27,035 nucleotides of DNA from an uncultured Christensenella sp. (lineage in GTDB: Bacteria; Bacillota; Clostridia; Christensenellales; Borkfalkiaceae): NCBI GenBank assembly GCA_910578065.1, contig CAJTPB010000025.1, positions 1 to 27,035 of the forward strand. The letters are read 5' to 3'. The notes beneath the pieces are model-generated. The model worked only from the letters and a program-made list of their open reading frames with translations, made no database searches and was not told where the DNA came from. Of this stretch, positions 6,694 to 14,575 are shown in pieces. How positions within the stretch are numbered: position 1 is the stretch's first letter; each line of letters opens with the position of its first letter. Position numbers and translations under genes: made by a program.

Positions 6694-8436
6694 ATGAAAA
6701 AGCTGATCGATAGCGCAATGAAGCGCATAGAATGCGACCTGCTGCTGCGCGGGGCAATGGTATTTAACGCGTTTACTGGTATCACGGAAGAGAAAGATAT
6801 CGCCGTAATAAGCGGCAAAATTGCCGCCGTAGGCAAAGGATATCGGGGCGCGCGCGAAATCGACTGTTCGGGACTGTACGCGCTTCCGGGGTTGATCGAT
6901 TCGCATATTCATGTGGAAAGCTGTATGCTTTCGCCCGAAGCGTTCGCAAGTCTTGCCCTGTTGCACGGCACAACGGCGATCGTTGCCGATCCGCACGAGA
7001 TCGTAAACGTGTGCGGGGTGCAGGGCGCGGAATATATAAGCGAAGCGTTTTCCCGCGTGCGCCTTGGGGAATCGCCCGTGCTCGACGTGTATATGCAGCT
7101 TCCTTCCTGCGTGCCCGCAACGCCGTTTGAAACAAGCGGGGCGAAGATCGGCGGAAAGGAAACGGAACAAGAACTTGCCCGCCCTCTCTTTTACGGATTG
7201 GGCGAAATGATGAACGTGCCCGCCGTGCTTGGCGCAGAGGATGAATGTCTGCAAAAACTAAGCGCGGCAAAATGCGAAGGGAAAATCGTAGACGGGCACG
7301 CCCCCGCGCTTTCGGGCGAGGGGCTGAACGCGTACGCCTGCGCGGGCATTGCGACCGATCACGAATCGCTTACCGCAGAGGAATGCACGCAAAAAATCGC
7401 CGCGGGGCTGTATTGCCAACTGCGAAACGGTTCTTCCGCGCGCAACATACAAGAAAACTGCCGTGCGGTAAACGCATATAACTATCGCCGCTTTTTACTC
7501 TGCTCGGACGACAGAACGGCAGCGGATCTCAGCAAATACGGCTTAATGGACGACGCCGTTAAAAAAGCGGTGGCGTGCGGCGTTCCTGCAAATCAAGCAA
7601 TTTGCATGGCGACTTTAAACGCGGCGGAATGCTACAAGTTAAAGGGCAAGGGTGCGCTTGCGGCGGGGTACGACGCGGATATCGTATTCGTTACTGATTT
7701 AAAAGAGTTTTGCGTAAAGCGCGTTATCAAAGAGGGAGAACTCGCCGTAGAAGACGGAAAGATTCTTTTTCCCATAAAAGAAAGGTATCTGCCCGATTGC
7801 GTAAAAAGCACCGTGCGCATAAAGGAAATCGGGGAAAAGGATTTTATGCTTTCCGTAAAAAGCGGAAAAGCGCGCGCCCTTTGCGTGCTTCCCCGTAGTA
7901 TCGTAACAAAAGAAGCGATCGTTTCGGTTGCGGAAGAGGACGGCGACGTTTGTTTAACGGGAACCGATTGCAATAAAATCGCGGTCGTAGAACGGCATTT
8001 TGCAAGCGGAAATATCGGATTGGGCTTGGTAAAGGGGTACGGACTTCGCGGCGGCGCAATCGGTATAACCGTTGCGCACGATAGTCATAACCTTGTTATT
8101 TTGGGGGATAACAACCGCGATATGGCGCGCGTTGCGCAGTTGTTAAAAGAAGCGGGCGGCGGCATGGCGCTTGTAAACGGAACGCGGGAAGAGGTTTTCC
8201 CCTTGGATATTGCGGGGCTGATGAGTTCCGCTTCCGCCCGAGAGGTGATTGCATGCACTTCGCGCATGAACGCGCTTGCGCGGGAAATGGGGGTAAAAGA
8301 ATGTTACGAACCGTTTATGACGCTCGCGTTTTTGGCGCTTCCCGTGATTCCCGCGTTAAAGGTAACGGATAAAGGACTGTTCGATTCGGAAAAATTTGCG
8401 TTTATAAATACGGAAGTAAAAGAGGAAAAGGCATGA
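6694..8436 (+). CDS. ade: Adenine deaminase
   Basis: A 580-residue amidohydrolase that converts adenine to hypoxanthine and ammonia in purine salvage. Family signatures: D-S-H-I-H-V-E (H71, H73), H-G-T-T-A-I-V-A-D-P-H-E ending at H101-E102, the middle H-A-P-x-L-S-G and D-H-E-S motifs, L-C-S-D-D for the metal-binding Asp, and the C-terminal half (from about 400) typical of Ade with V-A-H-D-S-H-N. Length is normal. Two starts are possible: ATG 6694, matched to the promoter with no leader, or ATG 6718, which also lacks an SD; 6694 is preferred. A TTG further upstream falls inside the hairpin and promoter. The stop overlaps the rdgB ATG by 4 nt, so the gene heads an operon with rdgB and the phosphoesterase. 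Confidence 0.93.
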   Translation: MKKLIDSAMKRIECDLLLRGAMVFNAFTGITEEKDIAVISGKIAAVGKGYRGAREIDCSGLYALPGLIDSHIHVESCMLSPEAFASLALLHGTTAIVADPHEIVNVCGVQGAEYISEAFSRVRLGESPVLDVYMQLPSCVPATPFETSGAKIGGKETEQELARPLFYGLGEMMNVPAVLGAEDECLQKLSAAKCEGKIVDGHAPALSGEGLNAYACAGIATDHESLTAEECTQKIAAGLYCQLRNGSSARNIQENCRAVNAYNYRRFLLCSDDRTAADLSKYGLMDDAVKKAVACGVPANQAICMATLNAAECYKLKGKGALAAGYDADIVFVTDLKEFCVKRVIKEGELAVEDGKILFPIKERYLPDCVKSTVRIKEIGEKDFMLSVKSGKARALCVLPRSIVTKEAIVSVAEEDGDVCLTGTDCNKIAVVERHFASGNIGLGLVKGYGLRGGAIGITVAHDSHNLVILGDNNRDMARVAQLLKEAGGGMALVNGTREEVFPLDIAGLMSSASAREVIACTSRMNALAREMGVKECYEPFMTLAFLALPVIPALKVTDKGLFDSEKFAFINTEVKEEKA

Positions 8437-9002
8437 AAAACAATCAAGTAGTTGCGGCAACGGGCAATCGGCATAAGTTAGAAGAATTTCGCGCGATTTT
8501 AAAGGATTTCAACTTGATATCGCAAACGGAAGCGGGCTTTTCGGGCGACGTGGAAGAAACGGGCAAAACGTTTGCGGGAAACGCGCTTTTAAAGGCGCGC
8601 GCGGTCTGCGAGGCGACGGGGCTTCCCGCTTTAGCGGACGACAGCGGGCTGTGCGTAAACGCGCTCGGCGGCGCGCCCGGGGTATACAGCGCGCGTTATT
8701 CGGGCGGGGGCGATAAGCAAAACCGCGACTTATTGCTTAAAAATCTTGCGGGCGTAAAAGAACGCTCCGCTTATTTCGCCTGCGCGATCGCGCTGTGCTT
8801 TCCCAACGGCGAAACGATCACCGCGGAAGGGCGCGTGTATGGGCGCATTCTCGAAGAGGAAACGGGCGTAAACGGCTTCGGCTACGACTGCTTGTTTTAC
8901 AGCGACGAACTGGAAAAGAGTTTCGGGCTCGCTTCGGAAGAGGAGAAAAATGCCGTTTCTCACCGCGGGCGGGCGCTGAGAGAGTTGGAGAAAAAACTGT
9001 GA
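8433..9002 (+). CDS. rdgB: RdgB/HAM1 XTP/dITP diphosphatase
   Basis: A 189-residue house-cleaning pyrophosphatase that hydrolyses non-canonical purine triphosphates (dITP, XTP) to monophosphates. It has the N-terminal A-T-G-N-x-x-K motif, the A-D-D-S-G-L-C-V motif with the catalytic Asp, G-A-P-G-V-Y-S-A-R-Y, the G-F-G-Y-D motif of the base pocket, and S-H-R-G-R-A-L near the end. The ATG overlaps the ade stop; a G/A-rich SD (GAGG, AAAGG) precedes it. Neighbouring an adenine deaminase makes sense, because deaminating adenine makes the hypoxanthine from which dITP can arise. Confidence 0.95.
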   Translation: MKNNQVVAATGNRHKLEEFRAILKDFNLISQTEAGFSGDVEETGKTFAGNALLKARAVCEATGLPALADDSGLCVNALGGAPGVYSARYSGGGDKQNRDLLLKNLAGVKERSAYFACAIALCFPNGETITAEGRVYGRILEEETGVNGFGYDCLFYSDELEKSFGLASEEEKNAVSHRGRALRELEKKL

Positions 9003-9469
9003 AAACGTTTCTTGTTCTTTCCGATTCGCACGGTCGGCGGGGCGTATTAGACGGAATCCTGCCGCTGATTGCGGAAAACGATTATATCGTACATCTCGGC
9101 GACGGTTCTACCGATATGAAAGGCGTTTTTTCCGAGTTTCCCCAAAAAACGTATCTTTGCCGCGGCAACTGCGATTTTGCATACGGGGAAGAGGAATTGG
9201 TGATTCAAGCGGAAGGCAGACGTATATTTTGCTGTCACGGTCACCGTTACGGCGTAAAAAGCGGAATTTCCCGCCTTGTTGCGCGGGCAAAGCAGCTCGA
9301 TTGCGATATCGCCCTGTACGGGCATACCCACCGCGCGGCGGCGGAAGAGATTGAGGGCGTTCTTTGCATCAATCCGGGTGCGGCGGGTGCGTATGCGGAG
9401 GGCAGTTATTGCTATCTTGTTTTGTATAACGGCAAAGCGACGCATACGTTCGTTCCGATTCGGAAATAA
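8999..9469 (+). CDS. YfcE/MJ0936-type metallophosphoesterase
   Basis: A 156-residue calcineurin-like phosphodiesterase with all the metal-ligand motifs: D-S-H-G near the start, H-L-G-D-G, R-G-N-C-D (G-N-x-D/H class), C-H-G-H and Y-G-H-T-H. It is the minimal single-domain form of the family, and the natural substrate is unknown. The start is a GTG at 8999 overlapping the rdgB stop, with GGAG 8 nt upstream; a longer reading frame from 8795 only shadows rdgB. The rdgB-phosphoesterase pair is common in Firmicutes. The gene ends 13 nt before the response regulator, so transcription probably continues. Confidence 0.9.
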   Translation: MKTFLVLSDSHGRRGVLDGILPLIAENDYIVHLGDGSTDMKGVFSEFPQKTYLCRGNCDFAYGEEELVIQAEGRRIFCCHGHRYGVKSGISRLVARAKQLDCDIALYGHTHRAAAEEIEGVLCINPGAAGAYAEGSYCYLVLYNGKATHTFVPIRK

Positions 9470-9482
9470 AGGAGAAAGAGAT

Positions 9483-10142
9483 ATGAAGACGATTGCAGTG
9501 ATTGACGATGACGTGTATATCGGAAATCTGTTGCAGGAAGCGTTGCAAAAGGAAGGTTACGGCGTGCTGCGCGCTTATTCGGGTACGGAAGCGCTTTTGT
9601 TGTTATCCGAACGCAAACCCGATTTGGTGCTGCTCGATTTAATGCTTCCCGGGCTTTCGGGGGAAGAGGTTTTACCCAAGATCAAAGAATATCCCGTAAT
9701 TATTTTAAGCGCAAAAACGGACGTGGGCGACAAGGTGGAAATGCTTTCGGGCGGGGCGTGCGATTACGTTACAAAACCGTTCGAACTGCGCGAACTGCTT
9801 GCGCGGATCGCCGTACAGCTGCGCGCCCAAAAAGTGGGCGGGGAAAGCGAATTGGTTTGGCGGGATCTTGCGCTTAATCCCGTGCTTCATACGGTAACGG
9901 TGGGCGAAACGCCCGTGCGGCTTACCAAAACGGAACTTGCGATTTTAAATTTGCTTATGTCGAACCCCAATCGCATTATCGCCAAGTCCGTTTTATTAGA
10001 CCGCATCGAAAACGTCGCACCCGACTGTATGGAAAGTTCGTTAAAAGTGCACGTCAGCAACCTAAGGCGCAAACTGCGCGAAGGGGGCGCAATGTGCAAT
10101 ATCGAAGCGGTTTGGGGAATCGGTTTTCGCTTAACCGAATAA
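9483..10142 (+). CDS. OmpR-family response regulator
   Basis: A 219-residue two-component regulator. The receiver domain (1-115) has acidic D8-D9-D10, phospho-acceptor D52 in L-L-D-L-M-L-P-G, the Ser of I-L-S-A-K and the Lys of V-T-K-P-F. The C-terminal winged-helix domain (about 125-219) ends with L-K-V-H-V-S-N-L-R-R-K-L and W-G-I-G-F-R. GGAG precedes the ATG by 8 nt. The cognate kinase is almost certainly the one at 11976, with an ABC transporter between, which suggests it controls that transporter. Targets outside the window cannot be told. Confidence 0.93.
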   Translation: MKTIAVIDDDVYIGNLLQEALQKEGYGVLRAYSGTEALLLLSERKPDLVLLDLMLPGLSGEEVLPKIKEYPVIILSAKTDVGDKVEMLSGGACDYVTKPFELRELLARIAVQLRAQKVGGESELVWRDLALNPVLHTVTVGETPVRLTKTELAILNLLMSNPNRIIAKSVLLDRIENVAPDCMESSLKVHVSNLRRKLREGGAMCNIEAVWGIGFRLTE

Positions 10143-10173
10143 ATCTTATCTTTTTCTTCCCTCTTTTCTTATC

Positions 10174-10206
10174 TTTTTTCTTAACGGTTTTTCCGTAAGA
10201 TAAGAA
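10174..10206 (+). promoter_or_regulatory. Imperfect hairpin in the leader of the ABC ATPase gene
   Basis: Core stem 10179-10187 with 10193-10200 (one bulged A, T5 loop), extendable with mismatches into the A-run next to the strong AAGGAGG. It sits in an 80-nt gap whose left half is nearly all pyrimidine. No promoter could be placed here. It may tune translation or mRNA processing between the regulator and the transporter. Confidence 0.4.
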
Positions 10207-10222
10207 AAAAGGAGGTTTTTGA

Positions 10223-11137
10223 ATGGAATATGTATTAACGGCAAACGCGTTAAAAAAGCGTTACGGCAAATTTACGGCGTTAAACGGGCTTTCGGCGCAC
10301 ATTCCCAAAGGCTCTATTTACGGGCTTGTGGGGAAAAACGGCGCGGGAAAAACCACGCTTATCCGCATGGTTTGCGGTTTACAGGAACCGAACGAAGGGG
10401 AATACTTTTTGTACGGAAAACAGAACGGCGGAAAAGAGATCGCGCGCATGCGCAGGCGTATGGGCGCAGTGGCGGAATCGCCCGCGCTGTACGGAAACTT
10501 ATCCGCTGCGGAAAATTTAAAAATGCAGTTCCGCGTTTTGGGTATGCCCGCTTTCGACGGGGTGAACGAACTGTTGAAAACGGTAGGGCTGGAAAACACG
10601 GGCAATAAAAAGGTGAAGAATTTTTCCCTGGGTATGCGTCAGCGGCTGGGGATCGCCGTCGCGCTTGCGGGAAGTCCCGATTTTTTGGTGTTGGACGAAC
10701 CAGTAAACGGGCTCGATCCGCAAGGGATCGTCGAGGTGCGCGAACTTATTTTGCGGCTGAACCGCGAAAGGGGGATTACCGTGCTCGTTTCCAGCCATAT
10801 ATTAGACGAACTTTCCCGCCTTGCCACCCATTACGGATTTATGGACGGCGGGTATATGGTAAAGGAAATTTGCGCGGAAGAGTTGGAATCCGCTTGCAGA
10901 AAGTGCACGCAGGCAGAAGTTTCCGATACGGCTGCGCTTGCCCGCGTACTCGATAAAATGGGGTTGGAATACTCGGTGCTTTCCGAACGGGAAGCGGATA
11001 TTTTCGGAAAAGTTCCGGTTACCCGCCTTGCGGCGGCTTACGCCAAAGAAGGGGGCGAAATTTTTACGTTAAAGGAAAAGGACGAATCGCTTGAAAGTTA
11101 CTTTATCGGGCTTTTGGGAGGTGCGCGCCGTGATTAA
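10223..11137 (+). CDS. ABC transporter ATP-binding protein (BcrA-like)
   Basis: A 304-residue ATPase with Walker A G-K-N-G-A-G-K-T-T (37-45), a Q-loop-like region followed by A-V-A-E-S-P-A-L-Y, the signature F-S-L-G-M-R-Q-R near 133-140, Walker B L-V-L-D-E-P with N-G-L-D-P D-loop and the H-loop His in S-S-H-I-L. The 80-residue C-terminal extension is typical of BcrA/lantibiotic-immunity exporters. It has the strongest SD in the window (AAGGAGG, 7 nt). It pairs with the permease that overlaps its 3' end by 8 nt. Likely role: exporting or protecting against a peptide antibiotic or membrane-active compound; the substrate is inferred only from family. Confidence 0.9.
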   Translation: MEYVLTANALKKRYGKFTALNGLSAHIPKGSIYGLVGKNGAGKTTLIRMVCGLQEPNEGEYFLYGKQNGGKEIARMRRRMGAVAESPALYGNLSAAENLKMQFRVLGMPAFDGVNELLKTVGLENTGNKKVKNFSLGMRQRLGIAVALAGSPDFLVLDEPVNGLDPQGIVEVRELILRLNRERGITVLVSSHILDELSRLATHYGFMDGGYMVKEICAEELESACRKCTQAEVSDTAALARVLDKMGLEYSVLSEREADIFGKVPVTRLAAAYAKEGGEIFTLKEKDESLESYFIGLLGGARRD

Positions 11138-11963
11138 GCTGTTAAGGGCGCATTTTGCGCGTTTAAAATTTAACAAGTTCTTTTGGGTTTGCGTGCTTGG
11201 TGCGTTTGCCGTAGGACTTACCGTTGTTTTCACGTTTTATCATTCGCTTGTAAAATACGGGTCGAGCGCTTCCGCCGATGCGGCGATGATGCTGTATACG
11301 GGTGCGATCGGGTTTGTAGGGGCGGTGATCGTCAGTCTGTTTTTGGGAACGGAATATTCGGACGGTACGCTGCGCAACAAAATTATTACGGGCAGTAGGC
11401 GCACGGATATTTATATTTCTTCGCTGATCGTTTCCATTGCGGCGACTGCGGCAATTTGCGCCGCGTATTTGCTTCCCGTGTTCGCGTTGGGGATTCCTCT
11501 GTTAGGCGGTTTCGTCTTAGACGGAAAGTCGATTGCGCTGTATTTGGTAGGTTCGCTTGCGTTGCTACTTGCGTTCTGTTCCATTTTTACTGCGGTTTCT
11601 ATGTCGGTGCACAATAAAACGATTGCTTCCGTCGCTAGTATCGTGGGCGTGATGTTCGTATTTTTTCTGTGTACCTATTTGCTCAACCGCTTGGGGGAAC
11701 CGGAATTTATCGATAAAGTTGTATCTTACGATCCCGTAACGGAAGAAATCGTAACGGAAACGGTGCGCAACGCTTCGTATATCGGCGGGGGCGCGCGTAC
11801 GTTTGTGCTATTTTTGTTAGACTTTTTGCCAAGCGGTCAGTCCATTTTGTATATGATCGGAACCGCGACCCATCTATGGCAAATGCCGCTGTATTCGCTT
11901 TTGATTGCTGTTGCGGCGACTGCGGGCGGAATTTTGTACTTCCGCAAAAAGGATATTCGGTAA
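11130..11963 (+). CDS. ABC-2 type permease (BcrB-like)
   Basis: A 277-residue membrane protein with about six hydrophobic segments: one after the N-terminal basic stretch (about 17-37), then around 60-80, 95-125, 135-160, 165-190 and a last one ending near residue 270. A G-T-E-Y-S-D-G-T-L-R-N-K-I segment between helices 2 and 3 is the usual coupling loop of ABC-2 permeases. The start is GTG 11130, supported by GGGAGGTG about 6 nt upstream and by the 8-nt overlap with the ATPase gene; the longer frame would lie inside that gene. It forms the membrane half of the exporter with the preceding ATPase. Confidence 0.85.
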   Translation: MIKLLRAHFARLKFNKFFWVCVLGAFAVGLTVVFTFYHSLVKYGSSASADAAMMLYTGAIGFVGAVIVSLFLGTEYSDGTLRNKIITGSRRTDIYISSLIVSIAATAAICAAYLLPVFALGIPLLGGFVLDGKSIALYLVGSLALLLAFCSIFTAVSMSVHNKTIASVASIVGVMFVFFLCTYLLNRLGEPEFIDKVVSYDPVTEEIVTETVRNASYIGGGARTFVLFLLDFLPSGQSILYMIGTATHLWQMPLYSLLIAVAATAGGILYFRKKDIR

Positions 11964-11975
11964 AGAGGAAATTAT

Positions 11976-12875
11976 ATGGCGGTTTGGCTTTCGGTTGCAT
12001 GCGGAATTTTGGCGGTTGCAGGCATTGCACTTTTTGTAAAATTGATGATTGTACGCCGTTCCGAGCGGGAACTTTTAAAAGAATTTAGCGAAATTCTTGC
12101 AGCCGATACCAACCGACTAATCACTCTTTCCGCAGGGAGCGGATATTTAAAATCGCTTGCCGCAGAACTCAACCGCCAACTTGCCTGTTTGCGCGCCGAA
12201 CGTTTGCGCTACGAACGCGGCGACGCGGAATTAAAAGATACGATTTCGAATATCTCGCACGATTTGCGAACGCCGCTCACGGCGATCAGCGGATATTTGG
12301 AATTGTTGGAAGGGGAAGAAGTATCGCCCGACGTAAAGCGGTATCTTTCCATCGTTTCCGACCGCGTTGCGGTGTTGAAAGAGCTTGCGGAAGAATTTTT
12401 CCGTTACTCGGTAGACGTATCGGTACGGGAATTGCGCATAGAACCCGTTTCGCTGAACCGTGTTTTAGAAGAAAGCGTTATTTCGTTTGCTGCCGCTATG
12501 GAACAAAAGAGAATTGCGCCGCAAATAACCTTTCCGCAAAAAGAAGTGGTGCGCTCGCTTGACCGTTCCGCATTAAGCAGGGTTTTCGGAAATTTGATCG
12601 GTAACGCTTTAAAGTACAGCGACGGGGATTTTTGCGTTTCGCTCGACGAAGAAGGAACGGTTTGCTTTTCTAACCGTGCGCGGCGGCTCGATTCTGTTAC
12701 GGCGGAAAAATTGTTTCATCGTTTCTTTACGGTGGAAACGGGAAGCGGTTCTACCGGATTAGGGCTTTCGATCGCAAAATTGTTGACCGAGCGCATGGGC
12801 GGCAATATACACTTGCGGTTTGAAGACGGTATTTTAAATATTTGCGTTATGTTTCCCGCACAAGAAAACGAATAA
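11976..12875 (+). CDS. Sensor histidine kinase with a single membrane helix and no evident sensor domain
   Basis: A 299-residue kinase. One N-terminal hydrophobic helix (about 5-25) is followed directly by a coiled linker; there is no extracellular domain of any size. H-box I-S-H-D-L-R-T-P with H95, N-box around F-G-N-L-I-G-N-A-L-K-Y, a shortened D-box (the usual D-x-G-x-G region is reduced; the sequence goes from F-S-N-R-A-R to the F-box H-R-F-F) and G2 box T-G-L-G-L-S-I-A. Kinases this bare usually take their signal from a partner, and the adjacent ABC transporter is the obvious candidate, as in Bce/Bcr-like modules. AGAGG precedes the ATG by 8 nt. It is the last gene of the regulator-ATPase-permease-kinase set, and its 3' end is partly duplicated downstream. 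Confidence 0.9.
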   Translation: MAVWLSVACGILAVAGIALFVKLMIVRRSERELLKEFSEILAADTNRLITLSAGSGYLKSLAAELNRQLACLRAERLRYERGDAELKDTISNISHDLRTPLTAISGYLELLEGEEVSPDVKRYLSIVSDRVAVLKELAEEFFRYSVDVSVRELRIEPVSLNRVLEESVISFAAAMEQKRIAPQITFPQKEVVRSLDRSALSRVFGNLIGNALKYSDGDFCVSLDEEGTVCFSNRARRLDSVTAEKLFHRFFTVETGSGSTGLGLSIAKLLTERMGGNIHLRFEDGILNICVMFPAQENE

Positions 12876-13012
12876 TCGGTTTGTGCCTAGGCAGCGTTGA
12901 AATAACTGCGTTTAAAACGGCAAAATAACTTGTATGCGTATAAAACAAGAAAACAAATAAGGGTTATGTTTGGGCAATATTGAAATAACTGTGTTTGAAA
13001 ACGGCAAAAAAC
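12860..13012 (+). repeat. Imperfect tandem duplication of the kinase gene's 3' end
   Basis: The stretch 12860-12929 (last codons, stop and downstream DNA) recurs at 12945-13012. Shared blocks: ACAAGAAAAC(G/A)AATAA, then TTGAAATAACTG(C/T)GTTT, then AAACGGCAAAA. The period is 84-85 nt. The second copy keeps a TAA where the true stop is but has no open frame behind it. The rest of the 12876-13027 gap shows nothing else. Confidence 0.75.
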
Positions 13013-13027
13013 GCGTATAAGCATATA

Positions 13028-13061
13028 AATAGATCCCCGCCGAATTTTGCGGGGATCTATT
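13028..13061. terminator. Convergent terminator between kinase and eamA genes
   Basis: A perfect 13-bp stem, 13028-13040 with 13049-13061, and an 8-nt loop. T-rich sequence follows on the + side. The TAG stop of the minus-strand eamA gene is inside the stem. Confidence 0.75.
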
Positions 13062-14055
13062 GGTTTTCTTTGTTCGGCGGGGAATCTTCGGTTGCCTTTG
13101 TAGGGGGCGGATCATTTGCGGGCGGTTGATCTTCTTGTAAAAGGGGCGGCAACTCGTCTTCTTTTATTTTTGCACGGTGCGCGGGGTGGGTTTTCTTTAA
13201 ATGGTAAAGCCATTTGGCGATCGCCGTGCCGATGATGACAGCATATCCGATCCAACTGAATAAATCGGGAATCTGTTCCAGAAAGAAAAATCCGAGGAGC
13301 GCCGCAAACAGTACTTGCGAATAATCGAAAACCGCAATCTCTTTGGCGGGCGCTTTGCGGTACGCCGCCGTAATAAAAAACTGTCCGCCTGTTGCCGAAA
13401 ATCCTGCAAGCAGCAGCGAAGTAAGCTGCCAAGCCGTCATCGGCTGAAAGAACGCGATCATAAAGGGCAGAGACACAAGGGTGGAGAAAGCGGAAAAGAA
13501 AAATACCGTCATATCGCTGCGTTCCCCTTTTTCGCCCAAAATGCGCACGCAGGTATAGGCGAATCCCGCGCACGCTCCGCTGAAAAAGCCCGCCAGCGCG
13601 GGAACCGTTTCCCACCCGAAAGAAGGTTTTACCACAAACATTGCGCCGCCGAAGGTAATTAAAACGAACACGATTTCGATTACGGAAGGGCGTTCTTTTA
13701 ATAAAAGCGCGGAAAAGACGATGGCAAAAAAAGGGGAGAGTTTGTTTAATATGGAAGCATCGGAAATATTAAGCCTGTCGATGGCGTAAAAGTTTAAAAT
13801 GACGCCCGCAAAGCCGATTGCGGCGCGTAAGAACAGCCAAGGGATACAGCTTTTGCTGTGTATACGGAATTTTTCTTTTTGAAACAGCAATAAAAAGAAC
13901 ACGACGGCGGTTGCGATCAGGTTGCGGAAAAACACCTTTTGCATAACGGGCAGATCGCCCGCAAGGCGCACGAATAAATTCATCAGCGCGAAGCAGAACG
14001 CCGCGCCTAAAATATAAACGATCCCCATGCTTTTTTGTAACCGAACGCTGTGCAT
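13057..14055 (-). CDS. EamA/DMT-superfamily membrane transporter with proline-rich tail
   Basis: A 332-residue inner-membrane protein with ten hydrophobic helices in two EamA repeats; small metabolites or drugs are typical substrates of the superfamily, but none can be named here. Landmarks are the N-terminal A-L-M-N-L-F-V-R motif, F-F-R-N-L-I-A between helices and L-L-K-E-R-P in repeat 1. The last 40 or so residues form a hydrophilic Pro/Glu/Asn-rich tail, which is not usual in the family. The ATG at 14055 is chosen because a consensus promoter ends 7 nt before it; the frame is open further up but overlaps that promoter. An ATG at 14028 is the alternative and also lacks an SD. Transcribed divergently from the MmcQ-like gene. 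Confidence 0.88.
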   Translation of the reverse strand: MHSVRLQKSMGIVYILGAAFCFALMNLFVRLAGDLPVMQKVFFRNLIATAVVFFLLLFQKEKFRIHSKSCIPWLFLRAAIGFAGVILNFYAIDRLNISDASILNKLSPFFAIVFSALLLKERPSVIEIVFVLITFGGAMFVVKPSFGWETVPALAGFFSGACAGFAYTCVRILGEKGERSDMTVFFFSAFSTLVSLPFMIAFFQPMTAWQLTSLLLAGFSATGGQFFITAAYRKAPAKEIAVFDYSQVLFAALLGFFFLEQIPDLFSWIGYAVIIGTAIAKWLYHLKKTHPAHRAKIKEDELPPLLQEDQPPANDPPPTKATEDSPPNKENQ

Positions 14056-14062
14056 ACACCGT

Positions 14063-14091
14063 ATTATATGCGTTTTTTTGAAAAAAGTCAA
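14063..14091 (-). promoter_or_regulatory. Sigma-A promoter of eamA, predicted leaderless
   Basis: On the minus strand: TTGACT (14091-14086), 17-bp spacer, TATAAT (14068-14063), then 7 nt to the ATG at 14055. Near-consensus promoter; no SD. Confidence 0.85.
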
Positions 14092-14099
14092 ACTGCAAG

Positions 14100-14128
14100 T
14101 TGACGGATTCGCCGTAATTTGATAAGAT
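14100..14128 (+). promoter_or_regulatory. Sigma-A promoter of the MmcQ-like gene, predicted leaderless
   Basis: TTGACG (14100-14105), 17-bp spacer, TAAGAT (14123-14128), then 6 nt to the ATG, which places transcription start on the A of the ATG. Its -35 is only 8 bp from the -35 of the divergent eamA promoter. Confidence 0.82.
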
Positions 14129-14134
14129 GATCGT

Positions 14135-14461
14135 ATGCAAACAAGAGAAGAAATTTTACGCGCGGCACTGTTGCTGCCCGAAAGCTATTTCGATCAACCT
14201 TTTCACGATGATAATTGGACGGTCGTTCGCCATAAAAAAAACAGAAAGATATTCGCTTGGATTTTCGAACGGCGGGGGAATACGTGGGTCAATTTAAAAA
14301 CGCCGCCCGATTGGCGGGAATTGTGGCGGGAAACTTACGCAAGCGTTCTGCCCGCGTACCACTTGAATAAAGAACATTGGAATTCGGTTATTTTAGACGG
14401 AAGCGTTCCCGAAAGGGAGGTACTGCGCATGATAGAACTGAGTTACGATTTAACGAAATAA
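14135..14461 (+). CDS. MmcQ/YjbR-family protein
   Basis: A 108-residue CyaY-like-fold protein: an N-terminal helix with R-E-E-I-L-x-x-A-L-L-L-P, a strand region with W-x-V-V-R-H and K-I-F-A-W-I, the N-L-K-T-P-P segment, and the conserved H-L-N-K-E-H-W-N-S-V before a C-terminal helix ending S-Y-D-L-T-K. The family is thought to bind DNA in a non-classical way, but its cellular role is not established. The gene stands alone, with its own promoter 6 nt before the start codon and no SD. It shares a control region with eamA. Confidence 0.88.
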   Translation: MQTREEILRAALLLPESYFDQPFHDDNWTVVRHKKNRKIFAWIFERRGNTWVNLKTPPDWRELWRETYASVLPAYHLNKEHWNSVILDGSVPEREVLRMIELSYDLTK

Positions 14462-14575
14462 CCTTTTAGCATTCGTTTAGATTGGATAATGATGGCGACA
14501 AGGGAATGATTTTAATGACTAAAAGAAAGCCTTTAAACGATTGTATTTTATCGATCGCACAATTTAAGCAAACTG

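Noticed and set aside
9276..9482. A longer response regulator starting at 9276.
   Set aside because: The added N-terminus overlaps the phosphoesterase gene in another frame and is not receiver-like; the ATG at 9483 has a good SD and starts the receiver fold at once.
14450..14560. A possible third gene-end duplication after the MmcQ-like gene (segments near 14450 and 14507 both read like GATTTAA, then CCTTT, then CG and ATTG).
   Set aside because: Matches are short, gapped and AT-rich; by eye they cannot be told from chance.
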